This document shows, piece after piece, positions 54,551-64,000 of a stretch of DNA of 64,000 nt; the stretch's first letter is position 1, and each line of letters starts with the position of its first letter. The notes beneath the pieces were generated by a model. The model ran no database searches. It was not told the origin of the DNA and worked only from the letters and a program-made list of their open reading frames with translations. The DNA is from Bacteroidetes bacterium OLB10. GTDB lineage: Bacteria > Bacteroidota > Bacteroidia > AKYH767-A > OLB10. The stretch lies in NCBI GenBank assembly GCA_001567275.1, contig LNBX01000026.1, positions 252,056 through 316,055 on the forward strand, in the 5' to 3' direction. Made by a program: the position numbers and the translations under genes.

Positions 54551-57328
54551 TCAGAGTTTGGTAATCTTTGTCTGGAAGACACCCCTATTACAATTCAACT
54601 GAAGGATGTAATAACCTGAAGGCAGTTGTTTGTTTAATTCGATAACGGAGCCTTGCGGGTCAGAAATTTCTTTGAAGTAAACTTCCTGACCTACGGTGTT
54701 GAATATTTTCACTTCTGCATTTCCTTTGAATCCGGTGTGGAAGTTCAGATAGAACTTATCTTTAGAAGGATTGGGATAAATGGAAACACCTGCTTTTTCC
54801 ATATTCAAATCATCAAAAGAAACAATCAGATAAGGTTCAGAAGTTACCACACATCCTGTAGCAGCATCCGTTACCTGAACGGTGTAAGAACCGGGTCCTG
54901 TAGTCTGATAAGTCTGACCTGTTGCACCTGCAATCGGTTGACCGTTGAGCAACCACTGATAGTTGGCAGCAGGAGAAGAAGTGAGTAAAGAACCTGAAGG
55001 AGTAATCACTGGAACAGGAGGGCCGATTACCACACCGCTTACGGGGACGAAAGGACTCTTACAGCCACTGGTAATAATCCAGCGATAGAGGTAATAATAA
55101 GCAGCACCTGTATTCGGATTAGGATTCAAATAACCTGTGATGGAAATGGGACATCCTGAAATGGTATAAGGATAAACTGCACCGGAGGTGTTGTAATACA
55201 GATTCACACTACCTGATGCAACAACAAGTCTGTAGCCTGAGCCGCCTGTAACACTGAAACCAAGATAAACCGGATAGATATTGAAAGTACTGGGAACAGA
55301 AACCGTTTTTGTTTGCAGAATATTAATACCCAAAGAATCCATCAGATTAAATGTTACAGTACCTGCAGAAACGGGATAGATATAAACTGAATCAATGGTT
55401 GCTTCCTGCACAGCGTCAAAACGCATACCGTAGTTGTTGCTTGCATTGCTTGACTGACTTCCTATACCTCTGTCTAACGGGCCGAGGGTATAAACCTGAC
55501 CACCATCAACTGTTTGGACGTAAAATGTTGTCGTGTTATTCAGCTGAACGCTGTAGTTATTACCTGTATTCACCAACGTATCACCCATTGCCGAAGTGTA
55601 CCAGTTTACAATACCGCTTCCTGTTGAAGAAAGGTTGGCAGTGGAACCTGCACAAATTGTATCGTTGGTAGTAGTAGGAGTTGTTACAGGAATTACATTA
55701 ATATTAACAGAGTTGGAATAAACCGTAGGACAACCTCCGCTGATAACTTCAGCTCTGTAATCGCCTGAGATGGTAGGATTAAACTGATAAGGTGAAGTTG
55801 TACCTCCTGCAACATTAGTCCAACCGATTCCGCTATTTACCTGCCATTGAATGTTTCCGGTGTAGCCTGTTAAAATCAAAGTAGTCACAGAGCCTGAGCA
55901 AACCGTTGCTGCAGTAAGAGTTGCAGTACCTGCTACAGAAGTAGGGCCTACATCAATAAACACACTGTCAATTGCACCACAGGTACCGTCTGACCCGGCA
56001 ACATAATACATAGTGGGAACAGTAGGTGCAGCAGTTACGTTGGTGCCTGTTGTGCCACTAAGACCTGTTGAAGGGAACCATGTATAACTATAATTAGAGT
56101 TGGTGCTTGATACACTAAGATTTGCTGACTGACCCATACACAGTGCAGTGGAAGAAGCTGTAATTGTTACAGGAGTTGAAGGGTTGATAGTTGCCACAAC
56201 AGGAACACGAGGGCTTGAGCAACCAAATCCCTGGAAGGGCAATGTCATGGATGGGTTTGTTGAGCCGATGGTGAGTGACTGAATGGCAAAATCTGTAGCA
56301 TTGTTGTTATCCTGAAAACCGGTACGCGCTACTCCCTGACCGGCACCAACCGTACTAATATCCACGCCATCACCTGACCATATTGTGGAAGGGATAGTGA
56401 CAGTAACGCCATTGATTACAGGAGCCATTGCCTGAATGTTGGCTGCGGGCCAGTTCATCGGTACAAAATCTCTTACTACATTGTTATTGTCGAGAATGAT
56501 AGCCCATCCTGTGAATGTAGGAAATGTTCCGGAATTCCAGAGAATATTGGATCCCCAGTAATTTGGTCCGGATGCTGCATCAGTCCAGTTTAATACACCT
56601 CCCGGAGGAATAATTCCTGAAAGTGTTTGAACGTTGGGGTTAACCACATTAATATCGGTATAACTATCATTAATAGCTACCTTCCAACCGGTAACATCAA
56701 CAGGAAGTGAAGATACATTCTGTATTTCCAGGTCATCACCTGCACCACCTGAAGGATTATCGTTGACATCCATTTCGGTAATCAAGATAGGACTTGCTCC
56801 GCCTCCACCGCTGTAGGTGTTATCTTCGAGATAAAATGTTGTAGTTGTACCTACGGTAACATTTACTGAGTTACCTGTTCCAATGGGGATTCCTCCTGTG
56901 GGGTCGGTGTACCAGCGCAATGAACCGTTAGCAGAGCCTGTGCCCGTAAGAGTTAACTGTCCATAACCGCAACGAGAGGCACCTGTACCTGAGGGAACAG
57001 GAATAGAGCCTACCGTAACAAGAACACTGTTGGACGTATCAGAAGGACATCCTGTGGCTGTAACAATCACGCGGTATTGTTTGGTAGCACCGGGCACTAC
57101 AGTGTAAGTATCAGTAGATCCGGTTTCATTCACCCATACAGAACCATCATTGCTCTGCCATTGAAATGTTGTTCCGGTATAACCTGTTGTGACAAGTACA
57201 ATCGTATCCTGATAACAAATAGAATCACGATTGGAAGTAACAGTTCCTGCTACTGAACATGCATTACTGTTTTCAGCAAACATGAAAACAGAAAAAATAA
57301 TTGCGGGTAAAAATTTATTCATTCTCAT
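54551..57328 (-). CDS. Secreted Ig/lamin-tail-like protein with T9SS type A signal
   Basis: A 925-residue protein with a signal peptide (FLPAIIFSVFMFAENSNA). Ig-like beta domains follow (YTGTTFQWQSNDGSVW; YTGNIQWQVNSGIGW). A lamin-tail-like module lies at about 180-290 (ILITEMDVNDNP, DDLEIQNVSSLPVDVTGWK). More Ig-like domains come next, and the C-terminal T9SS type A signal starts at VSIYPNPSKDKFYLNF. The product is probably a surface-attached or released structural or binding protein. No catalytic residues were recognised. Confidence 0.87.
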   Translation of the reverse strand: MRMNKFLPAIIFSVFMFAENSNACSVAGTVTSNRDSICYQDTIVLVTTGYTGTTFQWQSNDGSVWVNETGSTDTYTVVPGATKQYRVIVTATGCPSDTSNSVLVTVGSIPVPSGTGASRCGYGQLTLTGTGSANGSLRWYTDPTGGIPIGTGNSVNVTVGTTTTFYLEDNTYSGGGGASPILITEMDVNDNPSGGAGDDLEIQNVSSLPVDVTGWKVAINDSYTDINVVNPNVQTLSGIIPPGGVLNWTDAASGPNYWGSNILWNSGTFPTFTGWAIILDNNNVVRDFVPMNWPAANIQAMAPVINGVTVTIPSTIWSGDGVDISTVGAGQGVARTGFQDNNNATDFAIQSLTIGSTNPSMTLPFQGFGCSSPRVPVVATINPSTPVTITASSTALCMGQSANLSVSSTNSNYSYTWFPSTGLSGTTGTNVTAAPTVPTMYYVAGSDGTCGAIDSVFIDVGPTSVAGTATLTAATVCSGSVTTLILTGYTGNIQWQVNSGIGWTNVAGGTTSPYQFNPTISGDYRAEVISGGCPTVYSNSVNINVIPVTTPTTTNDTICAGSTANLSSTGSGIVNWYTSAMGDTLVNTGNNYSVQLNNTTTFYVQTVDGGQVYTLGPLDRGIGSQSSNASNNYGMRFDAVQEATIDSVYIYPVSAGTVTFNLMDSLGINILQTKTVSVPSTFNIYPVYLGFSVTGGSGYRLVVASGSVNLYYNTSGAVYPYTISGCPISITGYLNPNPNTGAAYYYLYRWIITSGCKSPFVPVSGVVIGPPVPVITPSGSLLTSSPAANYQWLLNGQPIAGATGQTYQTTGPGSYTVQVTDAATGCVVTSEPYLIVSFDDLNMEKAGVSIYPNPSKDKFYLNFHTGFKGNAEVKIFNTVGQEVYFKEISDPQGSVIELNKQLPSGYYILQLNCNRGVFQTKITKL

Positions 57329-57505
57329 TTTTAAGATTGGTTGATTCTCTGCGAAAATAAGAAATTTACCTGAAATACATGCATAGATGTAAATCTATAA
57401 TTTACTTACATGTTAAACTTCAGCATTAAAGTAAATATGAATACATTACATCAAAAATTTTACATTCACATGATGGCTATTCATTAAAAATACTCTCATG
57501 AATTT

Positions 57506-57513
57506 TACTTTTG
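57506..57513 (+). promoter_or_regulatory. Bacteroidota -7 box for the OmpA-family gene
   Basis: TACTTTTG matches TAnnTTTG, 37 bases before the ATG at 57551. No clear -33 TTG was found. Confidence 0.42.
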
Positions 57514-57550
57514 CACTCTGAAAAAATTATTTTAAATAAAATTCAAAGAA

Positions 57551-58402
57551 ATGAGAAAGACAGCATTGATTTTGATAGGCGGAAGCCTGTTATTGGCTTC
57601 CTGTGTAAGTCAGAAAAAGTACAAAGCACAGGTAAACAAGTATGATACTTTAAAAACAGATTATGACAAACTGGATTATCAGTTGAGTGCCTGTCTGGCA
57701 GATAAAGATAAAAACGCAAAGAAAGTAAGTGATTTGGAACAACAGGTTGCTTATCTGAAAGCCAACAGCACCACCATGCTGAAACAACTCTCTGACTTGT
57801 CGGTGCTGACAGCCAGCCAGAGTGAAAGCATCAGAAAATCACTGGAAAATATCAATGCAAAAGATATGTACATTCAGGATTTGCAAAAGGAGATGAACAG
57901 AAAAGACTCATTGAATATGGCACTTGTTCTGAATCTGAAAGGAGCTTTGAAAGATGTGAACGATCAGGATGTGCAGATAAAAGTTGAAGGAAGTGCAGTG
58001 TTTATTTCCATTTCAGACAAAATGTTGTTTAAGAGCGGCAGTTATGAAATAACACCACGTGCAAAAGAAGTATTAGGAAAAGTTGCCGCAGTAATCAAAG
58101 CTCAGCCTGATGTACAGTTTATGGTGGAAGGTCATACGGACAACAAACCGATTCATACCGGATTTATCAAAGATAACTGGGATTTAAGTGTGTTGCGTTC
58201 CACATCTGTTGTTCGTGTATTGCAGAAAAATTATGGAGTTGACCCCACCCGTATGATTGCAGCCGGAAGAAGTGAATACATCAACTTAGAGCCTAATACC
58301 ACTGCAGCGGGCAGAGCACTGAACCGCAGAACACGTATTGTAATTCTGCCACAGTTGGATCAGTTTTTTAAATTGTTGGAGCCAAAAGGAAGTCAGAAAT
58401 AA
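57551..58402 (+). CDS. OmpA-family peptidoglycan-binding lipoprotein
   Basis: A 283-residue lipoprotein with the lipobox LLLASC, so Cys18 is the lipidation site. A coiled-coil stretch follows (about 25-120). The C-terminal OmpA/MotB-like domain (about 150-270) has the peptidoglycan-binding pattern VEGHTDNKP and a closing NRRTRIVI. It would tether the outer membrane to the cell wall. It is flanked by its own promoter box and terminator, and is divergent from a T9SS cargo gene. Confidence 0.9.
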   Translation: MRKTALILIGGSLLLASCVSQKKYKAQVNKYDTLKTDYDKLDYQLSACLADKDKNAKKVSDLEQQVAYLKANSTTMLKQLSDLSVLTASQSESIRKSLENINAKDMYIQDLQKEMNRKDSLNMALVLNLKGALKDVNDQDVQIKVEGSAVFISISDKMLFKSGSYEITPRAKEVLGKVAAVIKAQPDVQFMVEGHTDNKPIHTGFIKDNWDLSVLRSTSVVRVLQKNYGVDPTRMIAAGRSEYINLEPNTTAAGRALNRRTRIVILPQLDQFFKLLEPKGSQK

Positions 58403-58417
58403 AATAGCTAAGATATA

Positions 58418-58460
58418 AATAAGAGAGGCTGTGCTTACAAGCACAGCCTCTCTTATTTTT
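58418..58460. terminator. Strong bidirectional terminator
   Basis: A stem of about 19 bases (AATAAGAGAGGCTGTGCTT and its complement) with a three-base loop and T runs on both strands, between the OmpA-family gene and the converging adhesin gene. Confidence 0.93.
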
Positions 58461-58470
58461 CAAAATACAG

Positions 58471-61400
58471 TTATCTGATAAGTGTAACCGTTCCTTTAAA
58501 CTCTTCCTGTTTATCAAAAATATTTCTGACAATCACTTTATACACATACACACCTTGCTGACAAATGCTGCTTTTAAACATATTTTCGCCCTGCCATGCA
58601 GGATTGTCTGAAGTCTGATTGAAAACCAAATTTCCCCAGCGGTCGAAAATCAACATCTGCAGTTGTGTGTAACCAATACCACTTGCACTGAATACATCGT
58701 TGCGCCCGTCATTGTTTGGTGAAAAAGCATTGGGTATGTAAATAGTGAATGCACCGCCCACATGCACTTCGCCATAAGCAGTATCTGTACACTGATGTTC
58801 GTTGGCAGCTACCATCACAATCTGGTAAATTCCGGTATCGTTATAAGCATATAATGGATTTGGCTCTGAAGAAACTCCTCTGCTGTCACCAAAATCCCAC
58901 TGATAATATGCTGCGCTGATGCTGTGATTATAAAATTCAAATCGCGGGTCCAAAATGTTTGTCTCGGTACGGCTGATGTCGAATGCTGCAATGGGATTAT
59001 CAAACACCGAAATCAAATCATCCAATACCAGATTGTTTTCACAACCTTCATTGCTGATGGCATATAAACCTACACTATACACTCCCGGGTTCTCGTAAAT
59101 ATGAACCGCTGATACTGCTGAATCTTTGTCACCGTCACCAAATGTCCACTGATAGCTAACGGCATTTGTACTGAGATTGTTGAATGAAACTGTCAAAGGC
59201 ACACAACCTTCTGTATCGAGAGGCTCAAAATTTACCTGTGGCAAAGGATTTACAATAACTGTACTCAATGCCTGTGCAGGTAACACTGTGCATCCATCAT
59301 TGACCAATGCTGTATAAACCGAAGTTGAAGCAGGAGTCACTGTAATGGACGATGCAGATTGTCCGTTCCAGGTGATGGAATAAGGCCCTCCGTTTCCTCC
59401 TGAAGCATTTGCAATAAGTGTTACAGACTCGCCCTGACAGATGGTATCATCAGGACTTACAACAACACTCAGAGGAGGATTGACATTGACATTGGCATAA
59501 CGCAATGGCGAATTGCAACCTGCATTATCGGTGATGAATACATTATACGAAGTAGTAACAGAAGGATTAATCTGCAACACTGCTCCTACATATCCTGTAT
59601 TCCATTTGAATGCATAAGGCGGAGTTCCACCTGAAGCCGAAGCCGTAAGTGTAGCCTGCTGACCAATACAAATAGTTGGATCGGGTGATATTGAAACTGC
59701 AATTGCCGTAGGCTGACTTACTGTTGCTGCAAGTTGGGTAGTACATCCATTCAAATCAGTAACAACAACAGAATAATTTCCCTGGGTAATATTTGAAACT
59801 GAAGAAATGGTATCGCCAGTATTCCAAACGTACTGATAAGGCGCCACACCACCGGTGACTGCTACTGTGACTGAGCCGTTACTTTGACCGTTACACAATA
59901 CATTCTGCACTAGCGATGTTGCCACAAGTAAATCAGGTTGCGTCATCGTGTCGTTGATGCTGAAAGTACAACCATTGCCATCAGTAACAATTAAAGTGTA
60001 TGAGCCTGCAGCAAGGTTTGAAAAAATATTTGACTGCTGCCCTGCTCCACCGTTGACGGCATATACGAAGTTGCCAACACCTCCGGATGCAAGCAGACTG
60101 ATGGTGCCATCAGCTCCACCGAAACAACTTACCGGACTAACCTGAGTAGTTGCTGCAATAGCCTGCGGTTGTGTGATACTTGTAGCAATTGTAGTGGTAC
60201 ATCCGTTGGCATCCATAGCAGTGATGGAATAATTATTGGGTGGAAGAGAATCAAAAATTAAACCTGACTGATAACTCATACCGCCATCAATAGAATACTG
60301 AATTGCCCCTGTTCCTCCTGTAGCAGCTACCGTAACAGAACCGTTATTGAATCCAAAACAACTTACATCTGCAGTTGTGGCTGTAAGCATTAAAAGTGGC
60401 GGTTGCTTTACATTAACAGAGTCGGTAGTGCTGCAGTTATTTGCATCAGTCACTACCACCGTATAAACTCCTGCAGCAATATTCTGAACTGTTTGTGTTG
60501 TATTTCCTGGAACATTCCAGTTGTAAGTGTAAGGACCGGTTCCACCTGATGCATTGACAGTGGCCGTGCCGGTAGTACCTCCATTACATAAAACAGCTGT
60601 TGATGCAGTTTGAGTGATTAACTGTGCCGGCTGACTTAATGCAGCGCTGACAGAATCGAGACAACCATTGGCATCCTGCACATAGAGCATGTAATTTCCT
60701 GCAGGCAATCCGTTGAATAAGGTAGATGATTGCCACGTTACTCCCCTGTCCACACTATAGCTAAACGGAGAAGTTCCTGAGGCAGTACTTAAATTAACCG
60801 AGCCGTCAGAAAAATTATAGCATGAAATATTGGTTGAAGAAATGAGCGATAATATCGGTGCCGGAGCACTTGAAACAGCTATGCTGTCAGCAATCTGACA
60901 ATTATTGGAATCCACAACAATAATTTGATATGTATCAGGAGGCAGGCCTGCAAATATTCCTGACGGTTGATATGTAATACCTCCGTTAACGCTGTACTGA
61001 TATGCGCCTGTTCCACCATTGCCACTGAGTGTAAGCATAGCATTTGCATTGCCACAGGTTGCAACAGAAGAAGTAACTGAATATGTAAGTAATGGTGGCT
61101 CATTGACAACAATGAAACTGTCAGCCACACATCCGTTCTGATCCACAACAATTATATCATAATTTCCTGCAGCAAGATTGTTAAATACATTTCCCATTTG
61201 CAGCGTCTGACCATTGTTGATGCTGTACTGGAATGGACCCGTACCGCTGCTTTGTGTCAATACAATTGCACCTCCGTTATCACCATTACATTTTAAATCA
61301 GTAACAGCAATATTGGAAATCACCGGCCCACTGATATTATTTATCACTGTGGTTTGAGTTGCAGTACATGCATTTCCATCCTGCAATACAACAGTGTAAG

Positions 61401-61581
61401 TTGTCGCATTCAGTGAATCAAACATTACAGATGTTTGCCATATATTTCCGCCATCAACACTAAACTGATAGTTGCCTGCACCTCCGGAAGCATTGGCTAC
61501 TGTTATTGTTCCGTTGCTGTTGCCACACGTAGCTGCGGTTACATTTAAAGTAAAGTTTACAGGTGCGGGTTGTGTTATCAG
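58471..61581 (-). CDS. Giant SprB-repeat adhesin, C-terminal part (PKD, T9SS type B)
   Basis: This frame is open from 61581 and is the continuation of the frame ending at 61578; there is no genuine start, although an in-frame ATG exists at 61425. It holds repeats A6-B7 of the A/B series, then four more SprB repeats, two different beta domains and two PKD domains (VSYQWTFGDGDKDS; YYQWDFGDSRG). It ends in the T9SS type B (gliding-motility C-terminal) signal IPNAFSPNNDGRNDVF to IFDRWGNLVF. Fusing the frames gives a surface adhesin of more than 1800 residues in this window alone. Confidence 0.88.
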   Translation of the reverse strand: MITQPAPVNFTLNVTAATCGNSNGTITVANASGGAGNYQFSVDGGNIWQTSVMFDSLNATTYTVVLQDGNACTATQTTVINNISGPVISNIAVTDLKCNGDNGGAIVLTQSSGTGPFQYSINNGQTLQMGNVFNNLAAGNYDIIVVDQNGCVADSFIVVNEPPLLTYSVTSSVATCGNANAMLTLSGNGGTGAYQYSVNGGITYQPSGIFAGLPPDTYQIIVVDSNNCQIADSIAVSSAPAPILSLISSTNISCYNFSDGSVNLSTASGTSPFSYSVDRGVTWQSSTLFNGLPAGNYMLYVQDANGCLDSVSAALSQPAQLITQTASTAVLCNGGTTGTATVNASGGTGPYTYNWNVPGNTTQTVQNIAAGVYTVVVTDANNCSTTDSVNVKQPPLLMLTATTADVSCFGFNNGSVTVAATGGTGAIQYSIDGGMSYQSGLIFDSLPPNNYSITAMDANGCTTTIATSITQPQAIAATTQVSPVSCFGGADGTISLLASGGVGNFVYAVNGGAGQQSNIFSNLAAGSYTLIVTDGNGCTFSINDTMTQPDLLVATSLVQNVLCNGQSNGSVTVAVTGGVAPYQYVWNTGDTISSVSNITQGNYSVVVTDLNGCTTQLAATVSQPTAIAVSISPDPTICIGQQATLTASASGGTPPYAFKWNTGYVGAVLQINPSVTTSYNVFITDNAGCNSPLRYANVNVNPPLSVVVSPDDTICQGESVTLIANASGGNGGPYSITWNGQSASSITVTPASTSVYTALVNDGCTVLPAQALSTVIVNPLPQVNFEPLDTEGCVPLTVSFNNLSTNAVSYQWTFGDGDKDSAVSAVHIYENPGVYSVGLYAISNEGCENNLVLDDLISVFDNPIAAFDISRTETNILDPRFEFYNHSISAAYYQWDFGDSRGVSSEPNPLYAYNDTGIYQIVMVAANEHQCTDTAYGEVHVGGAFTIYIPNAFSPNNDGRNDVFSASGIGYTQLQMLIFDRWGNLVFNQTSDNPAWQGENMFKSSICQQGVYVYKVIVRNIFDKQEEFKGTVTLIR

Positions 61582-64000
61582 TCAGAAGAAGAAACTGTGC
61601 AGCCATTGGCATCAGAAACTACAATGCCATAAGTGCCAACTGCCAAGTTTGAAAACTGAGCAGAAGTCTGATACGAAGAACCGTTGTTGATGGAATAAGT
61701 TAAAGGAGATGTACCTCCTGAAGCGTTTACAGAAATACTTCCATTGCTGAAACCATTGCACAACACATTAACAATTGTTGAAGGTGATAACACTGGCCCG
61801 GGTGCATCGGTTACAGTCACAGCTGTTTGTGCAGTACAATGATTTGAATCCTGAACCACTACAGTATAACTTCCTGCTGAAATCAGGTTGAACTGCGCAG
61901 ATGCCTGATACGTTATTCCACTGTCGGACGAATAAGTAAGTATTCCAACTCCTCCGGCAGCAGTTACATTAATCAAACCGTTTGCATTGCTGCAGGTAGT
62001 ACCAGTTGCAGCAGCACTTACAACCAACTGAACTGGCTGCTGAATGATTGCCGATGACGTTGCCGTACATCCGTTGGCATCCTGCACCACAATCTGATAA
62101 TTTCCCTGTGGGAGATTACTGAAATAGTTTCCTGACTGAAAAGTACTTCCGTTGTTGACTGAATATTGCAAGGCTCCTGTTCCACCGTTGGCATTCACTG
62201 TTACTGAACCATTGGCCAATCCAAAACATTTTACATCGGCAGCAACCACATTTGTTACTGATGGTGCAGCCTGATTGGTGATGACAGATTGCGCACTTAC
62301 CATACATCCATTGTCGTCCTGAACAACCACATTGTAAGTATTTGCAGCAAGGTTTGTAAACGAATTTGAACTCTGAAAACTCACTCCATTATCAATAGAA
62401 TAATTAAACGGAGCTGTTCCTCCAATGACATTGAATGTTAAAGCTCCATTTGCATTTCCACAGGTAGAAGGAGTGTTTCCGGTATTGAATAATAATGCAT
62501 CAGGCTCGGTAAGTTGCACACTATAAGTTGACTGACATCCTGCAGCATCCTGTACGATGATGGAATAATTTCCCTGAGCCAGGTTTGAATAAGCATTAGC
62601 AGCAGAGTACGTATTTCCATTATCAATGGAATATTGAAGTGCGCCTGTTCCTCCGGTTGCACTAATCGTAATCATACCATCGTTGCTGCCATTACAGGTC
62701 AGTGAAGAATAAGATACGTTAGATATAACCGGTGCATTTGTATTGCTTATTGAAGCAACATCAGTTGCAATACATCCGTTTGCATCCTGAACAATGATCT
62801 GATAATTGCCTGCACCCTGATTGGGGAAACTTCCGCCCGCCTGATACGATGAACCATTATTTATAGAATACTGCAATGTTCCTGCACCACCGCTTGCATT
62901 CAGCGTAATGCTTCCGTTTGAAACTCCGCATGAAGCATCTGTAACTGCAATATTGATAACAATCTCATCAGGTTCGGTAATGATAACATTTGCAGTTACC
63001 GAACATCCCTGAGCATCGGTTACAAGTACAGTATAGTTGCCTGAAGTAAGCGAAGAGAAAATATTTGATGATTGTGAGGTTATTCCTCCATTGATGCTGT
63101 AACTTAAAGTGCCCGTACCTCCTGTAACATTTACAACCACCGAACCATCATTATATCCGAAACAACTTACGTTGGTAACAGGTGAGGAACTCACCACAGG
63201 TGATGCTGTATTCAATACACTTGCTGCTACTGAAGATGTACAACCATTTGCATCCTGCACCACTACATTATAATTTCCGGCAAGCAAATTCAAAAACAAT
63301 GAATCACTCAGATAATTTACACCACCGTCAATGCTGTAAGTCAATATTCCTGATCCTCCTGCAGCAGAAACAGTAAGTGTTCCGTTTGCATTTCCGCAGG
63401 TTGCATCTGTTGATGATGTAGTTAATGCAATTGACTGCGGCTCTGATAAAATTGCAGAAGAAGAAACCGTACAACCATTGGCATCCTGCACAAGTACCTG
63501 ATAGCTGCCTGCACTGAGGTTAGCAAATGCATTCGCACTTTGGAATGTAGCACCATTATCAATTGAATACTGAACTGGTGCAGTACCATTGCTCACAGAA
63601 ATGGTTATTGTTCCATTACCACTTCCGTTGCAGTTAAGATCGGTATGAGCAACATTATTTATCACCGGTGAAGGATCTGAACCCACTTGCACAGCAGATG
63701 ATGCTGAGCAACCATTTGCATCAGTAATCACCAACTGATAATTTCCTGATGCAAGAGATGAAAACTGATTGGTAGTTTGGAAAGTCAACCCGTTATCAGA
63801 AGAATACTGATAAGGTGATGTACCGCCATTTGAGCTGATTGTAATGTTACCATTTGCATTGCCACAGGTAGAACCTGTTGCTGTTGAAGTGAAAGTAAGC
63901 AAAGGTGGTTCGGCAACCGTTATTGATGAAGTTACCGTGCATCCGCTTGCATCCTGCACCACTACTGTATAACTTCCGGGAATTACATTACTGAATAATG
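60615..64000 (-). repeat. Alternating A/B SprB-type super-repeat, 468-base period
   Basis: Seven consecutive pairs of protein repeats alternate between type A (TCGNANG core, followed by an A.PVI linker) and type B (C[NF]G..NG core, followed by an EP or QP linker). Each unit is about 78 residues. The first full A-B pair measured from the right is 156 residues, or 468 bases. Every unit keeps a second Cys in D.NGC. The region runs off the window end. Confidence 0.8.
61578..64000 (-). CDS. Giant SprB-repeat adhesin, N-terminal part in window (5' end outside)
   Basis: The frame is open to the right edge of the window and consists only of SprB-type repeats A1-B5. It ends abruptly at TGA 61578-61580 inside the usual repeat-linker sequence (DANGCTVSSS). 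One base later the other frame continues with LITQPAPVNF and repeat A6, so a one-base loss (or two-base gain) near 61578-61595, at a TTC/TCT microsatellite, splits the gene. No decay is seen in either half. The protein would be exported by T9SS and displayed at the surface like the gliding adhesin SprB. Confidence 0.87.
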   Translation of the reverse strand, partial: LFSNVIPGSYTVVVQDASGCTVTSSITVAEPPLLTFTSTATGSTCGNANGNITISSNGGTSPYQYSSDNGLTFQTTNQFSSLASGNYQLVITDANGCSASSAVQVGSDPSPVINNVAHTDLNCNGSGNGTITISVSNGTAPVQYSIDNGATFQSANAFANLSAGSYQVLVQDANGCTVSSSAILSEPQSIALTTSSTDATCGNANGTLTVSAAGGSGILTYSIDGGVNYLSDSLFLNLLAGNYNVVVQDANGCTSSVAASVLNTASPVVSSSPVTNVSCFGYNDGSVVVNVTGGTGTLSYSINGGITSQSSNIFSSLTSGNYTVLVTDAQGCSVTANVIITEPDEIVINIAVTDASCGVSNGSITLNASGGAGTLQYSINNGSSYQAGGSFPNQGAGNYQIIVQDANGCIATDVASISNTNAPVISNVSYSSLTCNGSNDGMITISATGGTGALQYSIDNGNTYSAANAYSNLAQGNYSIIVQDAAGCQSTYSVQLTEPDALLFNTGNTPSTCGNANGALTFNVIGGTAPFNYSIDNGVSFQSSNSFTNLAANTYNVVVQDDNGCMVSAQSVITNQAAPSVTNVVAADVKCFGLANGSVTVNANGGTGALQYSVNNGSTFQSGNYFSNLPQGNYQIVVQDANGCTATSSAIIQQPVQLVVSAAATGTTCSNANGLINVTAAGGVGILTYSSDSGITYQASAQFNLISAGSYTVVVQDSNHCTAQTAVTVTDAPGPVLSPSTIVNVLCNGFSNGSISVNASGGTSPLTYSINNGSSYQTSAQFSNLAVGTYGIVVSDANGCTVSSSD

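Noticed and set aside
57360-57430. Imperfect ACATG/CATGT inverted repeats between divergent genes as an operator
   Set aside because: Stems are only about five bases in a very AT-rich stretch and are likely chance.
60615-64000. Regularly spaced direct repeats that could look like a CRISPR array
   Set aside because: The period is about 234 and 468 bases, the region is coding throughout, and the repeats translate to SprB-type protein modules with conserved Cys, aromatic and Gly positions.

Overview
The window looks like a Bacteroidota chromosome, probably a gliding or surface-associated member of the Chitinophagia, Sphingobacteriia or Flavobacteriia; the class cannot be fixed by reading alone. 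The evidence is five secreted proteins with type IX secretion (T9SS) C-terminal signals, SprB-type repeats, promoter boxes of the TAnnTTTG kind, moderate-to-low GC and a lack of strong Shine-Dalgarno sequences.

Layout. 1-2.6 kb (+): the end of a succinyl-CoA:3-ketoacid CoA-transferase pair (scoA-scoB), then a methyltransferase/family 2 glycosyltransferase fusion. 2.7-10.6 kb: an ACP phosphodiesterase, a SprB-repeat T9SS cargo, a FemAB/GNAT-like protein, a Xaa-Pro aminopeptidase and a BNR/Kelch T9SS cargo. 10.6-16.3 kb (-): YfhO-type membrane protein, glycosyltransferase, UDP-GlcNAc 2-epimerase and an Fe-S PD-(D/E)XK nuclease, probably one polysaccharide-linked transcription unit. 16.5-21.5 kb (-): rlmN, polyprenyl synthase, a degenerate hydrolase and dnaG, tightly packed. 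21.7-25.8 kb (-): DUF4468 protein, LysM carboxypeptidase, ispD, queA.

25.9-39.7 kb (-) is the core information-processing block: tRNA-Thr, tRNA-Tyr, tRNA-Gly, tRNA-Thr, tuf, tRNA-Trp, secE, nusG, rplK, rplA, rplJ, rplL, rpoB, rpoC. A textbook Bacteroidota promoter precedes it, hairpins sit in several gene junctions and a terminator follows rpoC. 40-44 kb: a small Cys-rich DUF5522 protein, purE, an AbiF/AbiD-type HEPN protein with a structured leader RNA, an MFS transporter and a DUF2461 protein. 44-64 kb: a large GEVED T9SS cargo, serS, a TPR protein, DsbD, a DUF3467 protein, another T9SS cargo, an OmpA-like lipoprotein, and a giant SprB-repeat T9SS type B adhesin running off the right end.

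Two observations stand out. First, reading frames break in a patterned way. scoA and yfhO read through their expected stops at runs of eight A, rlmN is shifted once at a run of eight T and again at an A6/T4 junction, and the giant adhesin is split by one shift. All four homopolymer cases are explained by one extra base. Assembly error is the simplest reading, but homopolymer contingency or transcriptional slippage cannot be excluded. Second, the AbiF-like gene has a promoter box and a stem-loop leader ending in a T run immediately upstream, so it may be a toxin with an RNA partner. Positions of frame breaks and motifs were read by eye; function calls rest on family motifs, not searches.
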